Shown piece after piece: positions 1 through 7,220 of a stretch of 9,204 nt of DNA. Under the pieces are notes generated by a model. The model did no database searches, was not told the DNA's origin, and saw only the letters and a program-made list of their open reading frames with translations. The DNA is from Clostridia bacterium. Lineage in GTDB: Bacteria; Bacillota_A; Clostridia; Christensenellales; Aristaeellaceae. The DNA is taken from contig WRHG01000067.1 of NCBI GenBank assembly GCA_009783365.1, positions 1 through 9,204 on the forward strand, read 5' to 3'. The translations under genes were made by a program, and so were the position numbers. How positions within the stretch are numbered: the stretch's first letter is position 1; each line of letters opens with the position of its first letter.

Positions 1-1104
1 CAGCCGCATATAAAAGGCTTTAATATCCTTGGGATAGTCATAGACGAACACAGGGCGGCCAAAGTGTTTCTCACTTAAGTGCCGTTCGTGCTCCGTTTGC
101 AGATCCATCCCCCAGCGCACTGGGTACTCAAACGCCTGACCGCTGCGCTGTAAAATATCGACGGCCTCGGTATAGGAACACCGGGCAAAATCGCTGTTTG
201 CAATGGAGTGAAGCCTATCGAGCAGACCTTTTTCCACAAAGTTGTCCAGGAATTGCATCTCTTCCGGGGCTTGCTCCAAGACGCTGACGATGACATATTT
301 TAGCATGTCCTCCGCTATGCTCATGTCGTCAGACAGGTCGGCGAAAGCCATCTCCGGCTCCACCATCCAAAACTCCGCTGCGTGGCGGGGCGTATTGCTT
401 TTTTCCGCCCGAAAAGTGGGTCCGAAGGTATATACATTGCGGAATGCCATGCAATACGCCTCTGCGTTCAACTGACCGCTGACCGTGAGACTGGCCTGCC
501 GGCCAAAGAAATCCTGCCCGAAGTCAACTTGCCCCTCCTCCGTGCGGGGCGGGTTTTCCATGTTCAAGACGGTTACCTGAAACATCTCTCCCGCGCCCTC
601 GCAGTCGCTTGCGGTAATGATAGGGGTGTGCACATACACGAACCCCCGCTCGGCAAAGAAAGCGTGTAAAATTTGCGCCGTCAGGGACCGGATGCGAAAG
701 ACCGCATAGAAGGTATTGGTACGAGGCCGCAAATGGGCGATGGTTCGCAGGAATTCGAAGGAGTGGCGTTTCTTTTGCAGTGGGAAGTCCGGTTCCGAAT
801 CGCCCACAAGCTCAACGCTTTTTGCCTTTAGCTCAAAGGGTTGCTTCATATCCGGAGTCGGCACAAGTTCGCCCATGGCCCGAATGGCGCTGCCCTGGCT
901 TACCTTCACCGCTTCCGCGAAACGCTCCGTCTTTCCATCCTCCAGCACAATTTGCAAATTTTTGAAAAACGTGCCGTCGTTCAGCTCGATGAAGCCAAAA
1001 GCCTTGCTGTCCCGTACGGTACGCACCCAGCCGGATACGGTGATTTCCGGTATGCCGTGGGTATGCGCCATCTGATAGAGCTCCTTAACGGATTTGTTGC
1101 TCAT
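1..1104 (-). CDS. asnS: Asparaginyl-tRNA synthetase, 3' end beyond the window
   Basis: Class II aminoacyl-tRNA synthetase that charges tRNA-Asn with asparagine in the cytoplasm. The frame is open to base 1, so 368 residues are visible of a usual length near 460. Residues about 20-105 form the OB-fold anticodon-binding domain. The catalytic domain follows, with [13 protein letters not shown] near 164-176, motif 2 (FGPTFRAE, about 227-234, then RH) and AEFWMVEPE about 243-251. The visible end is [12 protein letters not shown], typical of bacterial AsnRS as opposed to AspRS. Class II motif 3 lies off the left edge. The start is ATG at 1102-1104, with AGGAGGT at 1112-1118 seven bases upstream. 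That Shine-Dalgarno shares bases with the stop codon of the upstream ROK gene, so the two are probably translated from one mRNA. Identification is firm; only completeness is unknown. Confidence 0.96.
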   Translation of the reverse strand, partial: MSNKSVKELYQMAHTHGIPEITVSGWVRTVRDSKAFGFIELNDGTFFKNLQIVLEDGKTERFAEAVKVSQGSAIRAMGELVPTPDMKQPFELKAKSVELVGDSEPDFPLQKKRHSFEFLRTIAHLRPRTNTFYAVFRIRSLTAQILHAFFAERGFVYVHTPIITASDCEGAGEMFQVTVLNMENPPRTEEGQVDFGQDFFGRQASLTVSGQLNAEAYCMAFRNVYTFGPTFRAEKSNTPRHAAEFWMVEPEMAFADLSDDMSIAEDMLKYVIVSVLEQAPEEMQFLDNFVEKGLLDRLHSIANSDFARCSYTEAVDILQRSGQAFEYPVRWGMDLQTEHERHLSEKHFGRPVFVYDYPKDIKAFYMRL

Positions 1105-1116
1105 CCTTGGTACCTC

Positions 1117-2070
1117 CTAAACGGGCTTTTTGCCCAGCATTGCAGCGCCAATGATTCCCGCCTCCGCACCCAGTTTGGCAATTTCTATCCGTGCGAAGGG
1201 CATCCCTTTATATAGCAGATACCGTGGTACCTGCTTCCGTATGGCGTCCAGCAGGAAACTGCCCGCTTTGCTGAGCCCGCCTCCAAGCACGATCATTTCC
1301 GGGTCCAGGAATGCGATGATGGTATTGATAGCCTTGCTCAGATTGTCCACATACCGGTGGAATACCTTCATTGCCGCGTCGTCGCCCTCCCTCGCCGCAT
1401 CGAACACCATCTTGGCGTTGAGCTTGCTTACATCGCCGCGGCACAGGCGCCCGATCAAGCTTTCGGGATAATCCGTCATAGCCTCCCTGCCCATGCGGAT
1501 GACCGCCGTGGCGCTGCAGTACCGCTCCAGGCAGCCGTCGTTCCCGCAAGTACACGGCTCTCCGTCGATGTCCATAAAAATATGTCCGATCTCGCTGCCT
1601 ATTCCATGGAACCCGCTCCAGGGGCGGCCCTCGATAACAATTCCGCCGCCGACGCCTGTGCCCAGGGTAAGGAACACGCTGCTGTGACATCCGGCGCTGA
1701 CGCCGCATACACTTTCAGCAAAACCGGCTACCGTAGCATCGTTGCTGATAAAAACGGGTTGATTAATGTATTTTCGCAGCTCGTCGCGCAAAGGCACATC
1801 TTTCCAGGCCATGTTGGGGCAGAAGATTACCATACCGGTCCGCTGATCCGCGATGCCTGGTATTCCTACGCCGATGGCGGCCACATCCTCCTCCCGGCAA
1901 CCGGCTTCCTTCAGCACGCGAAGCGCGCAGTGCCCCATATCGCGGATGATTTCCTCGTAGGGCCTGCCCACCAGGGTAGGTATCTCCTCCCTGTATAATA
2001 TCAGGCCGTCCGTGTTGGTCACACCGACGTGGATACCGGTGCCTCCAACGTCAATTCCGATGAATACCAT
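1117..2070 (-). CDS. ROK-family sugar kinase, probable glucokinase
   Basis: A 317-residue cytoplasmic kinase expected to use ATP to phosphorylate glucose or a related hexose at C6. The N-terminal phosphate-binding motif DVGGT is at 7-11. SND at 109-111 carries the likely catalytic Asp111. GTGVGGG is at 137-143 and the ROK substrate motif ExGH at 160-163 (EIGH). The zinc site CTCGNDGCLE at 173-182 has its three cysteines intact and pairs with His163. There is no N-terminal helix-turn-helix, so this is an enzyme and not a ROK repressor (NagC/XylR type). Start ATG at 2068-2070 has GGAGGAG four to six bases upstream. It lies 20 nt after hprK and 12 nt before asnS in the same operon. Glucose is the likeliest substrate by family and context; fructose, mannose or N-acetyl-hexosamines cannot be excluded. 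Confidence 0.9.
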   Translation of the reverse strand: MVFIGIDVGGTGIHVGVTNTDGLILYREEIPTLVGRPYEEIIRDMGHCALRVLKEAGCREEDVAAIGVGIPGIADQRTGMVIFCPNMAWKDVPLRDELRKYINQPVFISNDATVAGFAESVCGVSAGCHSSVFLTLGTGVGGGIVIEGRPWSGFHGIGSEIGHIFMDIDGEPCTCGNDGCLERYCSATAVIRMGREAMTDYPESLIGRLCRGDVSKLNAKMVFDAAREGDDAAMKVFHRYVDNLSKAINTIIAFLDPEMIVLGGGLSKAGSFLLDAIRKQVPRYLLYKGMPFARIEIAKLGAEAGIIGAAMLGKKPV

Positions 2071-2090
2071 ATTCTCCTCCTGTGCCTCGT

Positions 2091-3014
2091 TTACTCGTCC
2101 CTGCTATGGGTGATCATTTCATTGAGACGGCGGTCCAACTCATGGGCGGCGCTGTAACCCAGCCGCTTTAAGCTCATGTTTCGGGCTGCCACCTCTATGA
2201 TGATGGCTACATTGCGCCCCGGACGCACAGGCATGACCTGATATGGGATTTTAACATCCAAAATAGTGATGGTTTCCTCGGTAAGTCCCAACCGGTCATA
2301 TTCCTTTTGGGTGTCCCAATTCTCCATATGAATTGCCATGTCTATGGACTTGCTGAGGATAACCGAGCCAACGCCGTAGAGAGCCCGTATGTCGATGATG
2401 CCGATTCCGCGAATTTCCATGAAGTGCCGTACCATTTCGGGCGCTTCACCGATGAGCCGGTCGTCCGCTACCCGGCGAATATCCACCACATCGTCCGCGG
2501 CTAACTGGTGCCCCCTCTTAACCAGTTCCAGCGCGGCTTCGCTTTTGCCCACGCCGCTCGCCCCGGTAAGCAACACGCCAACGCCGTATACGTCCACCAG
2601 CACCCCGTGCTGGGTGATGTGGGGCGCTAGACAGCGGTTCAGATGCATGATCACCTGCAATGAAAGCTTAGTCGTTTTAGAGGTGCTCTGGAATACGGGA
2701 ATATCGTTCTTTTTTGCGATTTTCAGCAGTTCCTGGGGAGGATTCATATCCCAGCAGATGATAATGCAGGGCAGGTCGTGGCTCATGTACTTTTCCAGTA
2801 CAGAGGTCCGCGCGCCGGAATCCAAAGATTCCAGATAGGTCATTTCCACCCTGCCGATTACCTGGGGCTGTTCGGAGGCAAAGTACTCGTAAAATCCGCA
2901 GAACTGCATACCGGGCCGGTTTATATCTGCGCTCGCAATGTTCATATCCGATTTGGATGTGCCGGATAGCACTTTCAAATTGAGTTTTTGAACGAAATCC
3001 TCAATGTCGATCAT
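2091..3014 (-). CDS. hprK: HPr kinase/phosphorylase
   Basis: Bifunctional sensor enzyme of Gram-positive carbon catabolite control. It phosphorylates Ser46 of HPr (and Crh where present) with ATP or PPi, and reverses this by phosphorolysis when phosphate is high. The protein has 307 residues, the family's usual length. Residues 1-130 are the N-terminal domain. The kinase core contains HGVLVDVYG with the conserved His136, the P-loop GASGVGKS at 151-158 followed by Glu159, and the acidic pair Asp174-Asp175. The HprK signature EIRGIGIIDI is at 200-209 and PVRPGRN at 262-268. All expected catalytic elements are present. ATG at 3012-3014 overlaps the TGA of the upstream HAD gene as ATGA, with AAAGGAG at 3020-3026 giving its own ribosome site. 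The canonical neighbours lgt and ppaX are not adjacent; a Cof-type phosphatase and a sugar kinase flank it instead. Confidence 0.97.
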   Translation of the reverse strand: MIDIEDFVQKLNLKVLSGTSKSDMNIASADINRPGMQFCGFYEYFASEQPQVIGRVEMTYLESLDSGARTSVLEKYMSHDLPCIIICWDMNPPQELLKIAKKNDIPVFQSTSKTTKLSLQVIMHLNRCLAPHITQHGVLVDVYGVGVLLTGASGVGKSEAALELVKRGHQLAADDVVDIRRVADDRLIGEAPEMVRHFMEIRGIGIIDIRALYGVGSVILSKSIDMAIHMENWDTQKEYDRLGLTEETITILDVKIPYQVMPVRPGRNVAIIIEVAARNMSLKRLGYSAAHELDRRLNEMITHSRDE

Positions 3015-3844
3015 TTCTTCTCCTTTGGAATGCGGCCAAACACATGTTCCCGCACAAAGCGGGCGGGGCCGTCCTGCCCGTTGGGCAGGCAGGTATAGCG
3101 CGCGGCGTGTTTCACCTCGTCTCTGGCATTGCCCACGGCTACGCTGTTTTCACTGAAACCAAGCATGCTCAAATCATTGAGGCTGTCACCAAAAACCAAC
3201 GTGTTTTGGGGGTTGATCCCTATACGCGCTCCTAACCGCCGCAAAGCATCCCCCTTTGTCCCCCCCTTGGGCGCGACCTCCAGATAAGTCGGTTTGCTGA
3301 TAGAGAATATTGCCGCATCCCCGAATTCTTTTTTGGAGCGCTCAAAAAGCTCCGCGATGAGGCGCGGCTCGCCGATCCCCAGTAGTTTTGGGGTGTCAAA
3401 GGTAACAAACGAAACCAAATCCCCTACTTCGATACCCATCATCCCGGAGGAACGCTTATACCCCTCGCTGTGCCGGCATTCCTTCGCATAGTAGAAGCAG
3501 CTGCCATGATATACTTGCGTATGGCAGCGGTTCTCCAGCCAAAAACCGCAAATTTGACGTGTGAGTTCCGCGGACATAGCCAGCCCCTCCATCAGGCTAT
3601 GGTCGGCGTTCACCAGTTGCGCTCCGTTGCAGGCGATATAGGGCATGCCCGTTTTGAGAAGCTTCATATAAGGTTCCATGCTGGGTTGGGCCCGGCCGCT
3701 GGCGGGAATGAATCGAATGTTCCTATTCAGGCACTCCTTCACCACATCCAAGGTGTAGTCGCTGATCCGGCCCTCTTCATTAAAAAGCGTATCGTCCATG
3801 TCGGTCACAATGGTATCAATTTTCATGGCAAGCAGGGCTGTCAC
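3011..3844 (-). CDS. Cof-type HAD-superfamily phosphatase
   Basis: Mg2+-dependent phosphatase of the Cof/YidA subfamily (C2 cap), whose members usually dephosphorylate sugar phosphates, flavin nucleotides or PLP. With the GTG start chosen here it has 277 residues. Motif I DMDDT is at 15-19 (nucleophile Asp15, acid/base Asp17). Motif II is PASGR at 47-51 with Ser49. The cap domain spans roughly 80-190. The motif III lysine is probably Lys197 in GGTKGDAL, and motif IV is GDSLND at 219-224. I chose GTG at 3842-3844 because GGGAGGTGA at 3852-3860 sits seven bases upstream, and because it overlaps the tadA stop as GTGA. The first ATG, six codons later at 3824-3826, has no ribosome site at a useful distance. 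The stop overlaps the hprK start as ATGA. The substrate cannot be read from sequence; the position next to hprK and a hexokinase suggests a sugar phosphate or, less likely, PPi. Confidence 0.88.
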   Translation of the reverse strand: MTALLAMKIDTIVTDMDDTLFNEEGRISDYTLDVVKECLNRNIRFIPASGRAQPSMEPYMKLLKTGMPYIACNGAQLVNADHSLMEGLAMSAELTRQICGFWLENRCHTQVYHGSCFYYAKECRHSEGYKRSSGMMGIEVGDLVSFVTFDTPKLLGIGEPRLIAELFERSKKEFGDAAIFSISKPTYLEVAPKGGTKGDALRRLGARIGINPQNTLVFGDSLNDLSMLGFSENSVAVGNARDEVKHAARYTCLPNGQDGPARFVREHVFGRIPKEKK

Positions 3845-4329
3845 CCCGGATTCACCTCCCGTTTCGTCTGTTCTTTGTTTCCGGGGCGGCAATTCTGAAA
3901 AAAGCGCTTGAGCTGCGCCCGTGCTTCTTCCTCCAGAAGTCCGCCGACGCAGGGTACCCGATGGGAGAAAGCGGAGTCCTGCGGAATGGCATACACGCTT
4001 TCCACACAACCCTGACGTTCATCCCTGGCTGCGAAGTAGCACATACCGAGGTGTGCCATCACCAGCGCCCCGGCGCACATGGGGCAAGGTTCCAACGTGA
4101 CATACAGAGTGCAATCGCTCAGACGTCTTCGCCCCAAGGCTTTCGCGGCATCCCGCAGCGCCAGCATTTCGGCGTGGGCAAAGGGGTCTCTGTCCAACTC
4201 CCTGCGATTATGGGCTTTCGCAATGATCATTCCCCCCTGCGCCACCACCGCGCCAACGGGGATATCTCCCTGGCGCCCGGCCTCCTCCGCGATCTCCAGT
4301 GCAATGCGCATAAATGTCTCGTGAAGCAT
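3841..4329 (-). CDS. tadA: tRNA-specific adenosine deaminase
   Basis: Zinc-dependent deaminase that converts adenosine 34 to inosine in the anticodon of tRNA-Arg(ACG), allowing CGU, CGC and CGA decoding. It is normally essential in bacteria. The 162-residue length fits the family. The zinc and proton-shuttle motif HAE is at 52-54 (His52, Glu54) and PCPMC at 81-85 gives Cys82 and Cys85. The N-terminal helix carrying AxxxGDIPVGAVV and the C-terminal stretch ending LKRFFQNCR are typical of TadA rather than of cytidine or guanine deaminases. Phe50 precedes the AHAE stretch where many TadA proteins have Thr; this is a variant and not a loss of a catalytic residue. Start ATG at 4327-4329 has GCGGAGG eight bases upstream, which lies across the end of the upstream dehydratase gene, three bases away. 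Its stop overlaps the GTG of the HAD gene. Confidence 0.93.
   Translation of the reverse strand: MLHETFMRIALEIAEEAGRQGDIPVGAVVAQGGMIIAKAHNRRELDRDPFAHAEMLALRDAAKALGRRRLSDCTLYVTLEPCPMCAGALVMAHLGMCYFAARDERQGCVESVYAIPQDSAFSHRVPCVGGLLEEEARAQLKRFFQNCRPGNKEQTKREVNPG
3852..3860 (-). promoter_or_regulatory. Ribosome binding site fixing a GTG start for the HAD gene
   Basis: Read on the minus strand this is GGGAGGTGA, ending seven bases before GTG at 3842-3844. It lies inside the last codons of tadA. It is about 25 bases from the first in-frame ATG, too far to serve it. It therefore supports the GTG start and translational coupling to tadA. Confidence 0.75.
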
Positions 4330-4332
4330 TGC

Positions 4333-6297
4333 CTATGCCTCCGCAGCGCCGGCGGGTTCCCCTTCCAAACCGGCAATCGCAGGGCTGGCCGGCTCTAAAC
4401 ACGCCGCCCGCTCCGCTTTGCAGTTCACCTCATCGGCTTCTCGGAAAGCAGGCAAAACTTCGTGCAGGCAGCGCCGCATATCACCGCCTTCGCGCAGGCA
4501 GCTTTCCAAGGTTTCCAGCATTTTTTCCATGCTCTCCATGCTGATGGTCTCCGGCTTGGCAATAAAGATTTTTTCCCTTTCCGTGCGGGTGATCCCCTCG
4601 CCGTCCAGCAAGAGCTCCTCATATAGTTTTTCTCCCGGCCGAAGTCCCGTATATACGATCTCTGCCTTGGGGCTGCCGCGCCGGGCATAAATCTGGATCA
4701 TCCGCTCGGCCAGTTCACGTATTTTCATGGGCTGCCCCATATCCAGCACAAAGAGCTCTCCGCCCTTTGCAATGGACGCCGCTTGCAGAACAAGCCGAGC
4801 CGCTTCGGGAATGGTCATGAAGTAGCGGATGATATCGGGGTGGGTCAGAGTCACCGGGCCGCCTGAGCGGATTTGTCGTTCAAAAAGCGGAACCACGCTG
4901 CCATGAGACCCCAGCACATTGCCGAAACGAACGGCTGTGAACTCAGTCCGGCCCTGTTGATTCAGCGCTTCGATAATCATTTCCGCCAAACGCTTGGTAC
5001 AGCCCATCACATTGGTTGGGTTCACCGCTTTATCGGTGGAGATCAGCACGAAACGCCGAACACCGTTTTGCATGGCTGCCCGGGCTGTGGCATAGGTGCC
5101 GAACACATTGTTTTTAACAGCCTGGGAAGGGCAGTCCTCCATTAAGGGAACATGTTTGTGCGCGGCCGCGTGCAGCACAATTTCCGGTAAAAACTCTTGA
5201 AAGACCTCTTGAAGGCGTTGGTCATCCCGGATTGAACCCACCCGTAGAAGAAGCTTGTCCCGCAAATTTTGCCGGTATTGTTCCTGCACTTGAAAGAACA
5301 GGTCGTACATATAGTTTTCGCTTATATCATACAGTACGATTTTCTTTGGTGCAAAAGACAGGAGCTGGCTGCAAAGTTCTCCTCCGATGGAGCCGCCGCC
5401 GCCTGTGATCAACACCGTCTTGTCCCTAAAAACCTCCGCCACCTGGATCATGTCCATCTGCTCTTCCTGGCGGCCCAGCAGGTCGTTGATGTTGATATCC
5501 CGCGCAATGCTTGTAGTCCCCGCCTCCCGGTTTACATCTTGCAGTGCCGTCACCCGCCGTACCCGGCATCCTGTAGCAAGGCATTTTTCCATCAATGGCT
5601 TGAGTACTCCGGTGGGGGTGGCGATGGCGATGATGATTTCATCAATTTGATAATCCGAAGCCAAACGGAGGATATTGCCTGTACCCCACACGACAGGTAC
5701 GCCCTTCATCTTTGCCCCTGTGCGATTTTTATCATCGTCCACCACGATCACAGGCGCGCAGTCTCCATACCGGCCGCTTTGGATATCTCTCACTACGTTG
5801 GCCCCGGCCCATCCCGCGCCAATTACCATAACCTTTTGGGTTTTATCATTACGGCGGGAGGAACTGCGGCTGGTCACAAGCACCTGGTATGCCAGCCGTG
5901 AGCCTCCTAACAAAACGGTGAGAAGAATCCAAAAAAGGAGATATACCGTCCTGTGCAGCAAGTGGTCATTCACGGGTTGGGTAAACGCGTAACGGATTAA
6001 CGAATAGGCGTACGTCGCCAATGCGCCCGCAAGGGTGGTCACTGCAATTTGGACGGTCGAGTTTGCCGACGCGTACTGCCACATGTTCCTGTACATCCCA
6101 AAGGCCCAAAAGGATAGTACGCAGAGAGACGTCATTACCGGGGCGATATGAATATACCGCATAAAGAATTCCTGTGGAACGGAGACCTCAAATCGGAGCT
6201 GTTGAGCCATGATCATAGCCATGTTCACCAGCGCAACGTCCAACAGCATCCATAACAGTGTGCGTACGGTGTGATTCATTTTGGGTTTCCAGGACAT
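4333..6297 (-). CDS. Membrane-anchored UDP-HexNAc 4,6-dehydratase (FlaA1/CapD/PglF type)
   Basis: Large extended SDR enzyme expected to convert UDP-GlcNAc to the UDP-4-keto-6-deoxy sugar that feeds bacillosamine, QuiNAc or FucNAc synthesis for surface glycans. It has 654 residues in the expected long-form layout. Four hydrophobic segments lie near 11-34, 48-69, 80-101 and 117-137. A first Rossmann domain has GAGWAG at 160-165. The catalytic SDR domain has TGGGGSIG at 298-305, HAAAHKHVPLME about 376-387 and STDKA at 420-424. The usual YxxxK reads MxxxK (Met431, Lys435), as in PglF-type enzymes where Asp and Lys of the TDK motif (422, 423) do the chemistry. The tail after about 610 is Ala/Glu-rich and looks unconserved. 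Start ATG at 6295-6297 has GGGGGA nine bases upstream; Met7 is an alternative. No glycan genes adjoin it, and it heads an operon with tadA. Confidence 0.92.
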   Translation of the reverse strand: MSWKPKMNHTVRTLLWMLLDVALVNMAMIMAQQLRFEVSVPQEFFMRYIHIAPVMTSLCVLSFWAFGMYRNMWQYASANSTVQIAVTTLAGALATYAYSLIRYAFTQPVNDHLLHRTVYLLFWILLTVLLGGSRLAYQVLVTSRSSSRRNDKTQKVMVIGAGWAGANVVRDIQSGRYGDCAPVIVVDDDKNRTGAKMKGVPVVWGTGNILRLASDYQIDEIIIAIATPTGVLKPLMEKCLATGCRVRRVTALQDVNREAGTTSIARDININDLLGRQEEQMDMIQVAEVFRDKTVLITGGGGSIGGELCSQLLSFAPKKIVLYDISENYMYDLFFQVQEQYRQNLRDKLLLRVGSIRDDQRLQEVFQEFLPEIVLHAAAHKHVPLMEDCPSQAVKNNVFGTYATARAAMQNGVRRFVLISTDKAVNPTNVMGCTKRLAEMIIEALNQQGRTEFTAVRFGNVLGSHGSVVPLFERQIRSGGPVTLTHPDIIRYFMTIPEAARLVLQAASIAKGGELFVLDMGQPMKIRELAERMIQIYARRGSPKAEIVYTGLRPGEKLYEELLLDGEGITRTEREKIFIAKPETISMESMEKMLETLESCLREGGDMRRCLHEVLPAFREADEVNCKAERAACLEPASPAIAGLEGEPAGAAEA

Positions 6298-6350
6298 CTC
6301 ACGGAATCCCCCAATCCATAATAGGGCTGCGGATCGTAACCGACCCTACG

Positions 6351-6379
6351 ATTATAGCACAGTTCATCCTCCATGCAAA
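6351..6379 (-). promoter_or_regulatory. SigmaA-type promoter of the minus-strand operon
   Basis: On the minus strand there is a -35 TTTGCA (6374-6379, four of six matches to consensus), a 17-nt spacer, and a perfect -10 TATAAT (6351-6356) preceded by an extended TG motif (TGC just upstream). Transcription would start near 6344, leaving a leader of about 45 nt before the dehydratase ATG at 6297. The match is seen directly; activity is inferred. Confidence 0.75.
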
Positions 6380-6402
6380 CAGCCCCGCGAAACAGCCATC
6401 GG

Positions 6403-6431
6403 TTGCGCAGGATATGGAATCGTGTTACAAT
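6403..6431 (+). promoter_or_regulatory. Probable promoter of purC
   Basis: TTGCGC at 6403-6408, a 17-nt spacer, then TACAAT at 6426-6431 preceded by TG at 6423-6424 (extended -10). The -35 is weak (three of six), but the spacing and extended -10 are good. Predicted start is near 6438, about 48 nt before the purC ATG. No purine riboswitch or recognisable PurR box is seen in so short a leader. Confidence 0.55.
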
Positions 6432-6463
6432 TAGGCATCCGCAGGCTGGCCAATTGTAATTGT
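6427..6463. repeat. 7-bp inverted repeat over the purC -10
   Basis: ACAATTA at 6427-6433 and its exact complement TAATTGT at 6457-6463 lie 23 nt apart, with a CAATTG palindrome at 6451-6456 between them. The left arm overlaps the purC -10 hexamer and the right arm lies in the leader, so binding there could block the promoter. The arms are short and A+T-rich, so chance is a real alternative. Confidence 0.3.
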
Positions 6464-6485
6464 GACCTTCAGAAAGGAAGCATGC

Positions 6486-7220
6486 ATGGCAAACATAACA
6501 GATTTGATTGCGGAAGGAAAAGCAAAGCGTGTTTACGCAACCGACAACCCGGATGAGGCTGTTATATACTACCGGGATGAAACCTTTGCGTTTCACGGAC
6601 TTAAACGCGGTCGGATCATTGGCAAGGGCGAGATCAACAACCTTATCTGTCAGTACATGTTTACGCTGCTGAATGAAAAGGGTATACCCAATCATTTTAT
6701 TCACAGGATTGATAACCGGTGCTCGCTTGTGAAAAGGGTGGAGATCATTCCGGTTGCGTTGAAAATTCGCAATATCGTGGCGGGCAGCCTGGCCAGGCGC
6801 ATCGGTTTTTCTGAGGGAACGCGCCTTGACAATACGGTGGTGGAATACTGTCTAAAGGACTCCGACCTGGATGACCCGCTGCTGAATGCGACGCATATCA
6901 CGGCTATGTGCCTGGCTACGCAGGACGAAATAAAGGCCATGGAGGATATCAGCCTTCGCGTCAATGATATTTTGCTGGAATGTTTAAGCGACATCCAGAT
7001 TGAGCTGATTGATTTTAAACTCGAATTCGGACGTTTTCACGGCCAGATTTTGCTGGCGGATGAAATTTCGCCGGACACCTGCCGTTTTTGGGACGCCCGT
7101 ACCCATGAACCTTTGGACATCGACCGATTCCGGCGGGATTTGGGCAATGTGGAGGAAGCTTACCGGGACGTGCTCCACCGGCTGACCGGTTATGTGCTGC
7201 AAAGCGGCGAGGAAGAATAG
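6486..7220 (+). CDS. purC: SAICAR synthetase (phosphoribosylaminoimidazole-succinocarboxamide synthase), divergent
   Basis: Cytoplasmic enzyme of de novo purine synthesis that joins CAIR and aspartate with ATP to give SAICAR. The 244-residue product is a little longer than the usual 235-240. It has the ATP-binding EGKAK at 10-14, GKGEINN at 46-52, RNIVAGSLARR at 95-105, DFKLEFG at 176-182 and ADEISPDTCR at 191-200. The start is ATG at 6486-6488 after GAAAGGAAG; an in-frame upstream ATG at 6462 lies before this ribosome site and is unlikely. Substitutions at family-typical positions are notable. The segment usually like DxATAFNG reads DETFAFHG (31-38), and the usual Glu of PLExxxRN is Ala91. 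It has its own promoter and no purine neighbours here. The family call is secure; full activity is likely but not proved. Confidence 0.93.
   Translation: MANITDLIAEGKAKRVYATDNPDEAVIYYRDETFAFHGLKRGRIIGKGEINNLICQYMFTLLNEKGIPNHFIHRIDNRCSLVKRVEIIPVALKIRNIVAGSLARRIGFSEGTRLDNTVVEYCLKDSDLDDPLLNATHITAMCLATQDEIKAMEDISLRVNDILLECLSDIQIELIDFKLEFGRFHGQILLADEISPDTCRFWDARTHEPLDIDRFRRDLGNVEEAYRDVLHRLTGYVLQSGEEE

Noticed and set aside
1357..1998. Long plus-strand frame (213 aa) opposite the ROK gene
   Set aside because: It is antisense to a gene with complete ROK motifs and shows no family features or ribosome site. Long antisense frames are common in DNA of this composition.
3073..3089. Perfect 7-bp G+C-rich hairpin (CCTGCCC, 3-nt loop, GGGCAGG) near the 3' end of the HAD gene
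   Set aside because: It lies within codons for a normal HAD C-terminus and has no U-run after it. One such repeat is expected by chance in about 9 kb.
3827..4009. N-terminal extension of the HAD frame up to an ATG at 4009
   Set aside because: It would overlap most of the tadA C-terminus, lacks a family match, and a strong ribosome site supports the GTG at 3844.
4208..4402. Arg/Gly-rich frame overlapping the tadA start on the same strand
   Set aside because: It is an out-of-frame shadow of tadA and the dehydratase tail, whose motifs fix the real frames.
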